Positions 8,525 through 17,454 of a DNA stretch of 64,000 nt are shown here, piece after piece. The stretch spans positions 29,820-93,819 of the forward strand of contig JAFZYE010000071.1 in NCBI GenBank assembly GCA_017616445.1, written 5' to 3'. How positions within the stretch are numbered: position 1 is the first letter of the stretch; the number at the start of each line of letters is the position of its first letter. The notes beneath the pieces are model-generated. The model did not search any database. It saw nothing but the letters and a program-made list of their open reading frames with translations, and was not told the origin of the DNA. Both the position numbers and the translations under genes were made by a program. This stretch comes from Bacteroidaceae bacterium. GTDB lineage: Bacteria > Bacteroidota > Bacteroidia > Bacteroidales > Bacteroidaceae.

Positions 8525-9730
8525 ATGCAAGAAATTAAACCTATGAGACGGATTGTTTTCAACATACGGATTAGTACCTGCATCATTTTACTTTCCATTT
8601 TTTTGCTCACGTCATGTGAGCTGGGCTACAGAAACGATGGTAAGGAAGTGACTTATTGCATTTGGAACGAAGGCACTGGCTTTTTCTCGCCTTATTTTAA
8701 GAAAGTGGATGCCGATCCTAAGACTTTTGAAGACTTAGGAGATGGATATGCTCACGATAATCGTCATGCTTTTTTTGAAGGGGACATCATAAAACATGCG
8801 GATGGAGCGACATTCAAAAGAATAAGCAGTCGTTATGCTGTCGATGCTACTCATGTTATTCATTATGATACCATAATGCCTACGGCTGACCCAAAGACAT
8901 TTAAGGTGCATAGTGAGCAACTGACCGAGGATGCAAAGGACTATTATTGGTATGGCCGTGCAATCCATGTGGCTGACAAAAGTTCCTTTGTCGTTTTAGG
9001 TGACATTAATAATTGGGAAACATATTGGGCAAAGGATAAGGTTAATGGGTATTGCATGGGATATGATCCGGTTCCTCTTGCTGATTATGAGAGTTTTAAA
9101 CCTGCTAAAACGATAGGCTTTGTATCGGGTTATTATGCCGTTGACACCTTTCAGGTTTACTTCAAGGACCATGTTGTTGAGGGGGCTGACCCTGCGACTT
9201 TCCGTGAAGTAGATTTCTTTGTTGGCCAAGATAGGTTCAGGGTCTATAATGAATGGCATTCTACGGAAGTGAAAGACTATAGTAAACTTAAAAGAATCGG
9301 TCATATGTTTTCAGATGGTTCATGCATATACGATCGGGATTTGCAGAAAGTGGAAAACGCCGATCCTTCTTCATTTACATATATTGATGGGGGATGGTAT
9401 GTTGACAAATTGCATGTCTGGCACTTCAACAAGATTGTGAAAGATGCAGATGTCAAGACCTTTGAGCCAGTATATGCATATTCTTTTTTTAATGGTAGGA
9501 TGGAGAAGATGAGCGCTGATTGGGGTTATGGCAAGGATGCAAAACATGTCTTTTGGCAAGATTCCATCATTGTAGGAGCAGACCCTGAAACATTTGAGAA
9601 AATCGACTTTTGTATTGAAAGTTCTTGGACGGTATTCGATAAAAATCGCATCTATGAAGGTGAGGATTCGGAACGATTGCAGAAATACTTAAAGAATAAA
9701 GCGAAACAAAAAACGAAGAAACAAAAATAA
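8525..9730 (+). CDS. DKNYY-repeat lipoprotein
   Basis: A 401-residue predicted lipoprotein. A hydrophobic segment ends LLTSC, with the lipidated Cys near residue 30 of this frame. The mature part repeats a unit of roughly 35-50 residues with the pattern 'DA/DKxHVxxxxxxIxxADPxTF', as in the DKNYY family, with ADPKTF, ADPATF, ADPSSF, ADVKTF and ADPETF marking the units. Such repeats usually form an extracytoplasmic beta structure. A second in-frame ATG at 8543 gives a more typical short lipoprotein signal and may be the true start. It lies between the DUF6078-like gene and a flavin reductase, so all three may share a transcript. Function unknown. Confidence 0.75.
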   Translation: MQEIKPMRRIVFNIRISTCIILLSIFLLTSCELGYRNDGKEVTYCIWNEGTGFFSPYFKKVDADPKTFEDLGDGYAHDNRHAFFEGDIIKHADGATFKRISSRYAVDATHVIHYDTIMPTADPKTFKVHSEQLTEDAKDYYWYGRAIHVADKSSFVVLGDINNWETYWAKDKVNGYCMGYDPVPLADYESFKPAKTIGFVSGYYAVDTFQVYFKDHVVEGADPATFREVDFFVGQDRFRVYNEWHSTEVKDYSKLKRIGHMFSDGSCIYDRDLQKVENADPSSFTYIDGGWYVDKLHVWHFNKIVKDADVKTFEPVYAYSFFNGRMEKMSADWGYGKDAKHVFWQDSIIVGADPETFEKIDFCIESSWTVFDKNRIYEGEDSERLQKYLKNKAKQKTKKQK

Positions 9731-9737
9731 AGATAAT

Positions 9738-10268
9738 ATGACTCTAAGAGAGATTAACTACAAGGAGATGAAGTTCAATCCGTTCAACCTGATTGGTGGC
9801 GAATGGATGTTGGTGACTGCTGGTAACGAGCAGTCGGGTTGTAATACGATGACGGCCTCGTGGGGACATCTAGGATGTCTGTGGGGACATAACGATCCTA
9901 CGGCAGTCATCTATCTGCGACCTTCACGCTATACAAAGACGTTTGTTGACAAGGAGCCGTATTTCACGCTTTGCATCATGGACAAGTCGTTCAAGAAACA
10001 GATGGCCTACTTGGGTAGCGTGTCTGGACGAGATGAGGACAAGATAGCCAAGGCTGGTCTCACTCCTGTCTATGCCGATCATTCGGTATACTTTGCTGAG
10101 GCTAAACTGGTGCTTGTCTGCAAGAAGATGTATGCGTCTGAACTTCAAGAATGTGGTTTCGTCTATCAGGAGACCATTGATACGAACTACGCTCAGCGCG
10201 ATTTCCATACGATGTATGTGGGCAAGATAGAGAAGGTGTTGGCGAGAGGTGATGAATATCTGAAATGA
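9738..10268 (+). CDS. Flavin reductase family protein
   Basis: A 176-residue cytoplasmic flavoprotein of the flavin-reductase-like (split-barrel FMN-binding) family. The N-terminus has the usual NPFNLIGGEWMLVTAG strand. The FMN/substrate region MTASWGHLGCLW follows, and YLRPSRYT is the conserved loop. Members reduce flavins or bind FMN in short redox chains. The partner here is not clear from neighbours. The ATG follows the DKNYY gene by 7 bp, which points to co-transcription, and a hairpin terminator follows. Confidence 0.85.
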   Translation: MTLREINYKEMKFNPFNLIGGEWMLVTAGNEQSGCNTMTASWGHLGCLWGHNDPTAVIYLRPSRYTKTFVDKEPYFTLCIMDKSFKKQMAYLGSVSGRDEDKIAKAGLTPVYADHSVYFAEAKLVLVCKKMYASELQECGFVYQETIDTNYAQRDFHTMYVGKIEKVLARGDEYLK

Positions 10269-10303
10269 AATAGATGGATTATTTCATGTCTATTAAATGA
10301 AAG

Positions 10304-10340
10304 AAAAGGAGAGTTCGAACACAAGTTTCGGCTCTCCTTT
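10304..10340. terminator. Hairpin terminator after flavin reductase
   Basis: AAAGGAGAG pairs with CTCTCCTTT around an 18-nt loop, with A- and T-rich flanks. It can also serve the convergent methionine sulfoxide reductase gene. Confidence 0.75.
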
Positions 10341-10375
10341 AATATTGTCTCCCTTTCAGGGCTATGGGTGATGAA

Positions 10376-10846
10376 CTAATAGAGATTCTTGCTAAGAAGC
10401 TGGCAGAGCTGCTCAAGATACTGCCGGTCGATGTCGTCGAAGGTTCCCAGTTCGGTGCTGTCGATGTCGAGCACACCTACGACCTCGAATGATTTATTAT
10501 AGATAGGAACCACAATCTCAGAACGTGAGAGACTGCTACACGCGATGTGTCCAGGAAATTCCTCCACATCGGGCACAACAAGGGTCTGACGTTGTTTCCA
10601 AGCCGAACCGCACACTCCACGACCATAGGCGATGCGGTAGCAAGCAGTGGGACCTTGGAAGGGGCCGAGATATAACTGAGGCGCACTACCCTCTTTTTCC
10701 TTCACCAGATAGAAACCCACCCAGAAGAAGCCGAACGATTCCTTCAGTGCTGCTGCCACATTGGCCAGCACACTAATCTCATCGTGCTCGTCCTGAATCA
10801 ATAATGCCAAGTCGGACAAAAAAGAGGCATAATGTTCCCTTTTCAT
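10376..10846 (-). CDS. msrC: Free methionine-(R)-sulfoxide reductase (GAF domain)
   Basis: A 156-residue single GAF-domain protein of the fRMsr family, which reduces free methionine R-sulfoxide and so repairs oxidised methionine in the cytoplasm. The conserved core is visible: FFWVGFYL, LGPFQG, then GRGVCGSAW and GHIACSSLSRSEIVVPI, with the two key cysteines in VCG and ACS. VGVLDIDS is the C-terminal strand. Length is typical. It lies downstream of the KDG kinase gene on the same strand, separated by a composite repeat, so joint transcription is uncertain. Confidence 0.9.
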   Translation of the reverse strand: MKREHYASFLSDLALLIQDEHDEISVLANVAAALKESFGFFWVGFYLVKEKEGSAPQLYLGPFQGPTACYRIAYGRGVCGSAWKQRQTLVVPDVEEFPGHIACSSLSRSEIVVPIYNKSFEVVGVLDIDSTELGTFDDIDRQYLEQLCQLLSKNLY

Positions 10847-10850
10847 AAGG

Positions 10851-10942
10851 CTCCCTTCTTACTCCCCCCGAATAGGGGGAGAACTCTTAACTATAAACTT
10901 TGAAACTGTCTTTAAACTATAAACTATAAACTATCAACTTTA
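10851..10942. repeat. Composite intergenic repeat
   Basis: An ACTCCCCCCGAATAGGGGGA palindrome (about 10861-10880) is followed by GAACTCTTAACTATAAACT-type words and several ACTATAA heptamers up to the KDG kinase stop. Confidence 0.7.
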
Positions 10943-11962
10943 TCAGCGCTGTACTCTTCCGTTTGCATTTCCGCCAGCAAGTGCTTCCACTTCCTCAACA
11001 GAAACGTGATTGAAGTCACCAGGAATCGTGTGTTTCAATGCACTGGCTGCAACAGCGAATTCGAGAGCCTCACCTTGGGTCGGTTTGGTCAACAAACCAT
11101 GAATGAGTCCACCAGAGAACGAGTCGCCTCCACCTACGCGGTCGATGATAGGGTTGATGTCGTAACGCTTCGACTGATAGAACTCCTTACCATCGTAGAT
11201 GAGTGCCTTCCAACCATTGTGGGTAGCGCTGAAGCTCTCACGCAAGGTGCTGACAACATACTTGAATCCGAACTCTTCCTTCATCTGACGGAAGATACCT
11301 TCGTAGCCTGCAGCATCGGTCTTTCCACCTTCGACATCTGCATCTGGCTTGAAACCAAGGCAGAGTTCTGCATCTTCTTCGTTGCCGATACATACATCAA
11401 CATATTGCATGAGTGGACGCATGATGGAGATTGCTTTCTCGCTTGTCCACAGTTTCTTACGGAAGTTGAGGTCGCAGCTGACAGTCACACCATGACGCTT
11501 GGCAGCGATACATGCCTGACGCAGACACTCTGCACTGGCGTCGCTGATAGCAGGAGTGATACCACTCCAATGGAACCAGTCGGCTCCCTCGAATATCTTA
11601 TCGAAGTCGAAGTCTTCTGGTTTTGCTTCTGCAATACTGGAATGTGCACGGTCGTAGATGACCTTTGACGGACGCATAGACGCACCTGTCTCAGCATAGT
11701 AGAGCCCCACCCTATTGCCTCCACGTGCAATAAAGTCGGTGTTCACGCCAAAACGACGTAATGCGTTCACTGCTATCTGACCAATCTCGTGTTTCGGCAG
11801 CTTGCTGACAAAGTAGCAATCATGACCGAAATTGGCACAACTGATAGCCACATTGGCTTCTCCACCACCTGGTATGATGCAGAACTTATCAGCCTGCACA
11901 AATCTGTAATTTCCTTCTGGACTGAGGCGAAGCATGATTTCGCCCATTGTAATAATCTTCAT
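10943..11962 (-). CDS. kdgK: 2-dehydro-3-deoxygluconokinase, PfkB family
   Basis: A ribokinase-family sugar kinase that phosphorylates 2-keto-3-deoxygluconate in uronate/pectin breakdown. The start is set at ATG 11962, giving MKIITMGEIMLRLSPEG. The longer frame to 12007 reads through a 9-bp repeat and is not likely to be coding. The N-terminal PfkB motif (PGGGEANVA, residues 31-39) and the C-terminal GGGDSFSGG motif with its catalytic Asp are intact. About 339 residues is normal. No other uronate genes are adjacent, so KDG as substrate rests on family resemblance; a related sugar acid is possible. Confidence 0.85.
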   Translation of the reverse strand: MKIITMGEIMLRLSPEGNYRFVQADKFCIIPGGGEANVAISCANFGHDCYFVSKLPKHEIGQIAVNALRRFGVNTDFIARGGNRVGLYYAETGASMRPSKVIYDRAHSSIAEAKPEDFDFDKIFEGADWFHWSGITPAISDASAECLRQACIAAKRHGVTVSCDLNFRKKLWTSEKAISIMRPLMQYVDVCIGNEEDAELCLGFKPDADVEGGKTDAAGYEGIFRQMKEEFGFKYVVSTLRESFSATHNGWKALIYDGKEFYQSKRYDINPIIDRVGGGDSFSGGLIHGLLTKPTQGEALEFAVAASALKHTIPGDFNHVSVEEVEALAGGNANGRVQR

Positions 11963-11990
11963 ATTTATTCTTTTAACAATAATTCTTATT

Positions 11991-12035
11991 GGGCTAATGG
12001 GGCCCATGGGCCTTATAGGGCTTATAGGCTATTTC
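11991..12035. repeat. 9-bp tandem repeat (5 units)
   Basis: Five consecutive 9-bp units starting GGGCTAATG and GGGCCCATG, ending GGCTATTTC. It lies between the KDG kinase start and the Sel1 protein stop. Confidence 0.75.
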
Positions 12036-12601
12036 CCTACCATTTGCAGGATTTTCTTGGCATCTTCATCTCCTGCGGCCTTATCTTTGCGGAGTTCTTC
12101 AAGGATTTCGTCTCCATCCTTCTCGTTCGCCACCGCTTTCTTCAACCAACTCTTGGCTTTTGCCTGATCGGCAGCAACGCCCTTGCCCTTCATGTAAGCT
12201 TTACCTAATGCCAACTGAGCTTTGGCATTATCCTGTGCTGCTGCCTTAGAGAACCACTTGAAGGCCTCTTTCTTGTCTTTCTCAACTCCCTCACCATCTT
12301 TGTAACACTTACCTACCTGATATTGCGACTTAGCATGTCCCTGCTTGGCAGCTTTCATATACCAAGCAAAGGCAGTCTTGTCGTTCTCGGTCACTCCATG
12401 CCCTTTGTCATAGCAGCGACCCATATAGTATTGTGCTTTCTTATGACCCTTCTCAGCAGCTGGTTTCAGTTTGGCAATTGCCTGTGTGAACTTGTCTACA
12501 TCATAGAGCGCTTTACCTTCCTCGTAAAGTTTGTCGACATTCTGAGCGAAGAGAAAGCTAACAGCCATCATCATCATCAGGGTCAAGATGGTTCGTCTCA
12601 T
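12029..12601 (-). CDS. Exported Sel1-repeat protein
   Basis: A 190-residue protein with a signal peptide (about 1-19, ending FAQ) and three to four Sel1-type repeats of about 36 residues, recognisable by A.YYMGRCYDKGHGV, SQYQVGKCYKDGEGV and AQLALGKAYMKGKGV. Such repeats form an alpha solenoid used for protein-protein contacts, here in the periplasm. The C-terminus is charged and helical. It has its own promoter and no obvious functional partner. Its stop lies inside the 9-bp repeat region. A second Sel1-containing protein, the caspase at 50.8 kb, is elsewhere in the window. Confidence 0.8.
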   Translation of the reverse strand: MRRTILTLMMMMAVSFLFAQNVDKLYEEGKALYDVDKFTQAIAKLKPAAEKGHKKAQYYMGRCYDKGHGVTENDKTAFAWYMKAAKQGHAKSQYQVGKCYKDGEGVEKDKKEAFKWFSKAAAQDNAKAQLALGKAYMKGKGVAADQAKAKSWLKKAVANEKDGDEILEELRKDKAAGDEDAKKILQMVGK

Positions 12602-12626
12602 ATTGTTGCATGTTTTGTTTGCGGTG

Positions 12627-12656
12627 CAAAGATAGGAAATAATATATAATTTACAA
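12627..12656 (-). promoter_or_regulatory. Promoter of the Sel1 protein gene
   Basis: On the minus strand a TTG (12654-12656) lies 19 bp before TATCTTTG (12627-12634), about 25 nt upstream of the ATG. Confidence 0.6.
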
Positions 12657-12773
12657 TGTATAATTCATAATAATTGCGAATTCTGCGAATAAAAAACAAG
12701 AAAATAGAGCATTAATCATGTTGGACAGGCAATAAAAACTAAGTTTTTACGTTATAATATCCAGAAGCATGAC

Positions 12774-15155
12774 GTGAGAAAGATGAAGATACGACATATC
12801 ATTACCACATTATACACCTTGATGGTTTTCGTGAGTGCTCAGGCACAACAGAAAGTGACCATCAGGGGTACGATTATTGATGATGACCGTCTGCCACTCG
12901 AACTGGCAATGGTGAGCATCGAAGGCGAATCGCTGGTGGGCACACGTGCTGACCTGAAGGGACGTTACGAGCTGACATGTAACAGCGCGGACTCGTTGGT
13001 GGTGGTATTCTCGATGGTGGGCTACCAGACCCGCAAGCGAGTGCTGATGGAGCCAAAGGACACGTTACGACTTGATGTGATGCTGCCACGACTGGGATTC
13101 GAGTTAGGACAGGTGGAAGTCAAAGATGTCCGTCGTCAGACCAATACGATGACAGACGTAAACCTAAGCGATGTAAAACACATGGGTAACGCATCGGGTC
13201 AGGGAATCGAGCAGATTATAGCAACCCAGGCTGGTGTAAGTACTCATAATGAGCTGTCGAACCAATACAACGTTCGAGGTGGATCGTTCGACGAGAACTC
13301 TGTTTATATCAACGGTATTGAGGTCTATCGCCCGCTGTTGATTCGCTCGGGACAGCAAGAAGGACTGTCAATCATCAATCCTGATATGGTAGAGAAGGTA
13401 CAGTTCTCTGCAGGAGGATTCGATGCGAAATATGGTGACAAGATGGCAAGTGTGCTGGATATCACCTATAAGAGACCTACCCGATTGGAAGCATCGGCTT
13501 CTGCCTCAATGATGGGAGCAGCTGGTTTTGTGGGGTATGGAAACCAGAGTTTCTCTATGTCGCATGCCGTTCGCTACAAGACCACAAAGAACCTGTTGGG
13601 AACCACAGACACACACGGAGAATACGACCCGAAGGACTTCGACTACCAGACCTACCTCTCGTGGAGTCCATCAAAACGTTGGACCCTCGACCTGATTGGA
13701 AATATCGCCCGTAACGACTATAACTTCACCCCAACGGATCGTACCACGAAATTCGGTACGGCAGAAGAGGCTCATGAGTTCAAGGTGTACTTCGACGGTA
13801 AAGAGCAAGATAAGTTCCACACTTACTTCGGAGCTATTTCGCTCACTCATAAGTTCAACGATCAGCATCAGCTGACCCTTAACTACTCTGCCTTCGAAAC
13901 CAAGGAAGCTGAGACATACGATATTCAGGGTGAGTATTGGCTCGACAGCGAAGACTACCAAATCGGTACCTACAAGGAACATGCACGTAACCGATTGACA
14001 GCTACCGTAAAATCAATTGGACTGACAGGCAGAAGCCGGTTCACAGCTCACGAGCTGAACTACGGCATCCTGACGAAGAACGAACACATCAACGAATCGA
14101 TGCGTGAATGGGAAATGCGCGACTCTGCTGGCTATTCACTCCCACACTCAGAGAATCGCCTTGACCTGATATACAGTTTGAGATCGCAGAACCGCATCAA
14201 GTCGAACCGTCTCGAAGCATTTGTGCAAGACACTTGGAGAAAGGAATACCCTGAAGGCGAACTGATTCTGAACTATGGTGTACGTGTCGCCAACTGGTCG
14301 TACAACAAGGAAACCATCATATCACCTCGTGCCACTGTTGCATTCGTACCAACCAACCACGAAGACTGGATATTCAGATTCTCGACAGGTATCTACTATC
14401 AGGCTCCTTTCTACAAAGAGCTGAAAGACACCACCAACGTGAGCGGTATCGGAAGTGTGACCCTGAACCAGCATATCAAATCGCAGAAATCCATCCACTT
14501 CGTACTTGGTGCTGAATACAAATTCCGAGTGGACAACCGTCCGTTCAAGGCGACAGGAGAGGCCTACTACAAGATACTGTCGGATCTGAACCCATACAAC
14601 GTGGACAACGTGCGCCTTTCGTACTATGGTGAAAACTGCGCAACAGGTTATGCACTGGGGCTCGACCTGAAAATATATGGTGAATTCGTACCTAACACCT
14701 CATCATGGGTCAGCATCGGTCTCATGTCAACACGGGAAACGATTCACGGAAAGACCGTACCTCGCCCAACCGATCAGTTGTTCAACCTGAACATGCTGTT
14801 CTCTGATTACTTCCCAAATACTGATAAGTGGAAAATAACGGTGAAAGGACACTATGCAGACGGACTGCCCTTCGGACCACCTCACACGGGAAGAGAGAAG
14901 CAGGTGTTCCGTATGCGAGCCTATCGTCGTGTGGACCTCGGCATCTCGTACCGTCTGATGAAAGAAGACAAAGAGCGCGACCGTAAGTGGTGGAACGTAC
15001 GAAATATCTGGATAGGACTGGATGCATTCAACATCCTCGACGTGAATAACGTCAACTCATATTATTGGGTGACCGACATCACCAACAACCAGTATGCAGT
15101 TCCGAATTATCTGACAGGAAGGCAGATTAATGCAAGGATACTGATAGAAATATAG
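12774..15155 (+). CDS. TonB-dependent receptor with CarboxypepD_reg N-terminal domain
   Basis: An outer-membrane TonB-dependent receptor of 793 residues. The signal peptide ends at about residue 25 (AQAQ). A carboxypeptidase-regulatory-like beta domain (about 28-110) follows, then the plug (about 135-225, with QYNVRGGSFDENSVYINGIEVY) and a 22-strand barrel ending at the C-terminus. It is shorter than a typical SusC, and no SusD gene lies next to it, so it is more likely a metal or siderophore-type receptor than part of a glycan locus. The first codon in the frame is GTG 12774; ATG 12783 (MKIRHII) is equally plausible. The gene is monocistronic by position. Confidence 0.87.
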   Translation: MRKMKIRHIITTLYTLMVFVSAQAQQKVTIRGTIIDDDRLPLELAMVSIEGESLVGTRADLKGRYELTCNSADSLVVVFSMVGYQTRKRVLMEPKDTLRLDVMLPRLGFELGQVEVKDVRRQTNTMTDVNLSDVKHMGNASGQGIEQIIATQAGVSTHNELSNQYNVRGGSFDENSVYINGIEVYRPLLIRSGQQEGLSIINPDMVEKVQFSAGGFDAKYGDKMASVLDITYKRPTRLEASASASMMGAAGFVGYGNQSFSMSHAVRYKTTKNLLGTTDTHGEYDPKDFDYQTYLSWSPSKRWTLDLIGNIARNDYNFTPTDRTTKFGTAEEAHEFKVYFDGKEQDKFHTYFGAISLTHKFNDQHQLTLNYSAFETKEAETYDIQGEYWLDSEDYQIGTYKEHARNRLTATVKSIGLTGRSRFTAHELNYGILTKNEHINESMREWEMRDSAGYSLPHSENRLDLIYSLRSQNRIKSNRLEAFVQDTWRKEYPEGELILNYGVRVANWSYNKETIISPRATVAFVPTNHEDWIFRFSTGIYYQAPFYKELKDTTNVSGIGSVTLNQHIKSQKSIHFVLGAEYKFRVDNRPFKATGEAYYKILSDLNPYNVDNVRLSYYGENCATGYALGLDLKIYGEFVPNTSSWVSIGLMSTRETIHGKTVPRPTDQLFNLNMLFSDYFPNTDKWKITVKGHYADGLPFGPPHTGREKQVFRMRAYRRVDLGISYRLMKEDKERDRKWWNVRNIWIGLDAFNILDVNNVNSYYWVTDITNNQYAVPNYLTGRQINARILIEI

Positions 15156-15187
15156 ACCCCCCGCCCCCCCCCCTTAGGGGGAGAACT
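15155..15187. repeat. GC-palindrome intergenic repeat
   Basis: A C-rich run with CCCTTAGGGGGAGAACT directly after the TonB receptor stop. It is a member of the dispersed palindrome family and could act as a 3' hairpin. Confidence 0.65.
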
Positions 15188-15271
15188 AAAATAATAGCGA
15201 ATAGCTAAATAATGAATATTCATTAAAAATAAATAGTATAAATAGTAAATAGTAAAATATTAAATAAGATT

Positions 15272-16483
15272 ATGGAATCAAACATTATTGTACCAGGCAT
15301 CAAGTACATCGGAGCTGATGATACCGACCTCAACCTCTTTGAAGGTCAATACATCGTTCCTGAAGGAATCACCTACAACTCGTATTTCATTGATGACGAG
15401 AAAATCGCAATACTCGACACCATCGATGACCGCAAGACAGATGAGTGGATGACAAACGTAGAACGTGAACTGAACGGACGTACTCCCGACTATCTCATCG
15501 TTCACCACATGGAACCAGACCATGCAGCTAACATAGAACTGCTGATGGAGAAATACCCTACCCTCACAGCAGTCTGTTCCCAGAAGGCTGTAGCGATGAT
15601 GCAGCGATTCTTCGATGCCGACTTCACAAGTAGAATACAAGTGGTAAAGGAAGGTGAAACGCTGTCGCTCGGCAAGCATACCCTTCAGTTCTTCATGGCC
15701 CCAATGATTCACTGGCCCGAAGTGATGATGTCGTATGAACAAAACGAGAAGATACTGTTCTCGGCTGATGCTTTCGGTAAGTTCGGAGCCTACTCACAGA
15801 CTTCTGACGGCAGCAAAGGCATCGGTTCGATGTGGGGAGCCACAGAGGAATGGGCATGTGAAGCCCGCCGTTATTACTTCAATATTGTGGGTAAGTATGG
15901 AGCGATGGTGCAGAACACGCTGAAGAAACTCTCCGGGCTGGACATCCAGTATATCTGTCCGCTTCACGGGCCGATTCTTCACGACGACCTACCCTACTTC
16001 GTCAACCTCTACAACACATGGTCGAGCTACGCGCCAGAAGACAAAGGTATCTTCATTGCTTACAGTTCCCTGCATGGCAACACAGAGAAGGCCGCACTTA
16101 AACTGGCAGACATCATCAAAGAAATGTCGGATGTGAAAGTATCTGTAGCCGACTTGCGCACAGACGATATGGCAGAAGCAGTAGAAGATGCATTCCGCTA
16201 CGATCGTCTGGTGGTAGCCGCACCGACCTACGACGGAGGTCTGATGCCCATCATGAACGACTTCATTCATCACCTCAGCATCAAGGCCTACCAAAACCGC
16301 ACCGTAGCCATCATCGAGAACGGCTCGTGGGCCCCGATGGCAGGCAAGAAGATGCGTGAGGCATTCGAAGCGATGAAGGGTATCACCATCATCGAACCAA
16401 TCGTAACCATTGAATCGACAGTGAAGGAGAAAACCGTTGCAGACTTGAAGTCGCTCGCTGCCCAATTAATTGGACACTCATGA
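15272..16483 (+). CDS. fprA: Flavodiiron protein (A-type flavoprotein)
   Basis: A cytoplasmic flavodiiron protein of 403 residues that reduces oxygen to water or NO to N2O, protecting anaerobes. The N-terminal metallo-beta-lactamase-like domain has the diiron ligands HHMEPDH (about residues 78-84). Further His and Asp ligands sit in MIHWPE, SADAFG and CPLHGP. A flavodoxin domain (about 255-400) begins IAYSSLHGNTEKA, the FMN phosphate loop. The length and domain order match the standalone FprA class without a rubredoxin tail. Electrons must come from a separate rubredoxin or reductase, not found here. Confidence 0.92.
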   Translation: MESNIIVPGIKYIGADDTDLNLFEGQYIVPEGITYNSYFIDDEKIAILDTIDDRKTDEWMTNVERELNGRTPDYLIVHHMEPDHAANIELLMEKYPTLTAVCSQKAVAMMQRFFDADFTSRIQVVKEGETLSLGKHTLQFFMAPMIHWPEVMMSYEQNEKILFSADAFGKFGAYSQTSDGSKGIGSMWGATEEWACEARRYYFNIVGKYGAMVQNTLKKLSGLDIQYICPLHGPILHDDLPYFVNLYNTWSSYAPEDKGIFIAYSSLHGNTEKAALKLADIIKEMSDVKVSVADLRTDDMAEAVEDAFRYDRLVVAAPTYDGGLMPIMNDFIHHLSIKAYQNRTVAIIENGSWAPMAGKKMREAFEAMKGITIIEPIVTIESTVKEKTVADLKSLAAQLIGHS

Positions 16484-16544
16484 GCTCTTCGTTAGCTTTT
16501 TTAGCAAAAATTAACGTAATTACGCAAAAAAAATGCATAAATTA

Positions 16545-16574
16545 TTGTGCATTATGAATTAATTCGTATATTTG
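16545..16574 (+). promoter_or_regulatory. Promoter of the envelope-protein pair
   Basis: TTG (16545-16547) lies 19 bp before TATATTTG (16567-16574), with a leader of about 40 nt to ATG 16619. Confidence 0.65.
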
Positions 16575-16618
16575 CAACCGATATCAATCCAATTATTAAC
16601 ACATAAAACGGCTAAACA

Positions 16619-17419
16619 ATGAAAAAATTATTTTTACTTGTACTTGTAGCACTCGGTGCATCACAAGGCCTACATGCGCAATCGGATATTGAATTCGGTT
16701 ATTTTGACAACGTGAGTGTTGGTCTCTCTGTTGGTAGCGACGGTATTGGATTCGACGTTGCAGCACCAGTCAAGGATATTGCAGCAGTTCGCGCAGGTTT
16801 CTCGTTCGTTCCCACGGTCAAAGTGAATGAAACGATTCATGCGACGAACAGCAAGAACAGTTCAGTTTGCGATAACATCGACATTCAGGCAAAAGGTAAG
16901 ATTTTCAACGGTAAACTCCTGTTCGACTTATATCCATTCAAGAAGAGTTCGTTCCACCTGACTGCTGGTGCTTACTTTGGCACAAGCGACATTGTGAAAG
17001 TTGTCAATACCTCTCCTATTTTGAAAGACCCTAAGGACTATGGTACTGCAGGTTTGATTCTTGGTAGTGGTGATAAAGAATATCAGTTGACCACTGATAT
17101 GGACGGTAATGCAGTCATCAAAGCGAAGGTAAACGGCTTCAAGCCATACGTAGGTCTTGGTTTCGGTCGTGCCGTTCAAAAGAACCACCGTTTTGGTGTG
17201 TCGTTCGACATGGGTGTACAGTTCTGGGGAACTCCAGGCGTATATGCAGAAGCAAAGAAGAATGATGCATTCAGCAAAAAAGAAAAAGAGCACCACTTCA
17301 AATATGCCGATCTGGCAGAAGATGATGACAAAGACTTGAGAGATGCTATCAAGAACGTGGAGAAAATCACGATTTGTCCTGTATTAAACCTTCGACTGAC
17401 TTATAGAATTTTTAAATAG
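16619..17419 (+). CDS. Predicted outer-membrane beta-barrel protein
   Basis: A 266-residue protein with a signal peptide (1-20, LHAQ). The mature sequence alternates polar and hydrophobic residues, with glycine/aromatic patterns typical of a small outer-membrane barrel (for example VSVGLSVGSDGIGFDVA and KPYVGLGFGRAV) and a final strand ending YRIFK. It is followed after 35 bp by a lipoprotein gene, and both probably use the promoter at 16545-16574. I do not recognise a named family; an OprF/OmpW-like barrel is the nearest guess. Confidence 0.65.
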   Translation: MKKLFLLVLVALGASQGLHAQSDIEFGYFDNVSVGLSVGSDGIGFDVAAPVKDIAAVRAGFSFVPTVKVNETIHATNSKNSSVCDNIDIQAKGKIFNGKLLFDLYPFKKSSFHLTAGAYFGTSDIVKVVNTSPILKDPKDYGTAGLILGSGDKEYQLTTDMDGNAVIKAKVNGFKPYVGLGFGRAVQKNHRFGVSFDMGVQFWGTPGVYAEAKKNDAFSKKEKEHHFKYADLAEDDDKDLRDAIKNVEKITICPVLNLRLTYRIFK

Positions 17420-17454
17420 AAATCCTTTTACACATTATTTAATATTAGAAGATT

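Noticed and set aside
10943-12007. Longer KDG kinase start at 12007
   Set aside because: The extra 15 codons are the 9-bp repeat; homologous kinases begin with the MKIITMGE strand at 11962.
12774-15155. Polysaccharide utilisation locus with SusC/SusD
   Set aside because: The receptor is shorter than SusC and no SusD-like gene or glycoside hydrolase adjoins it.
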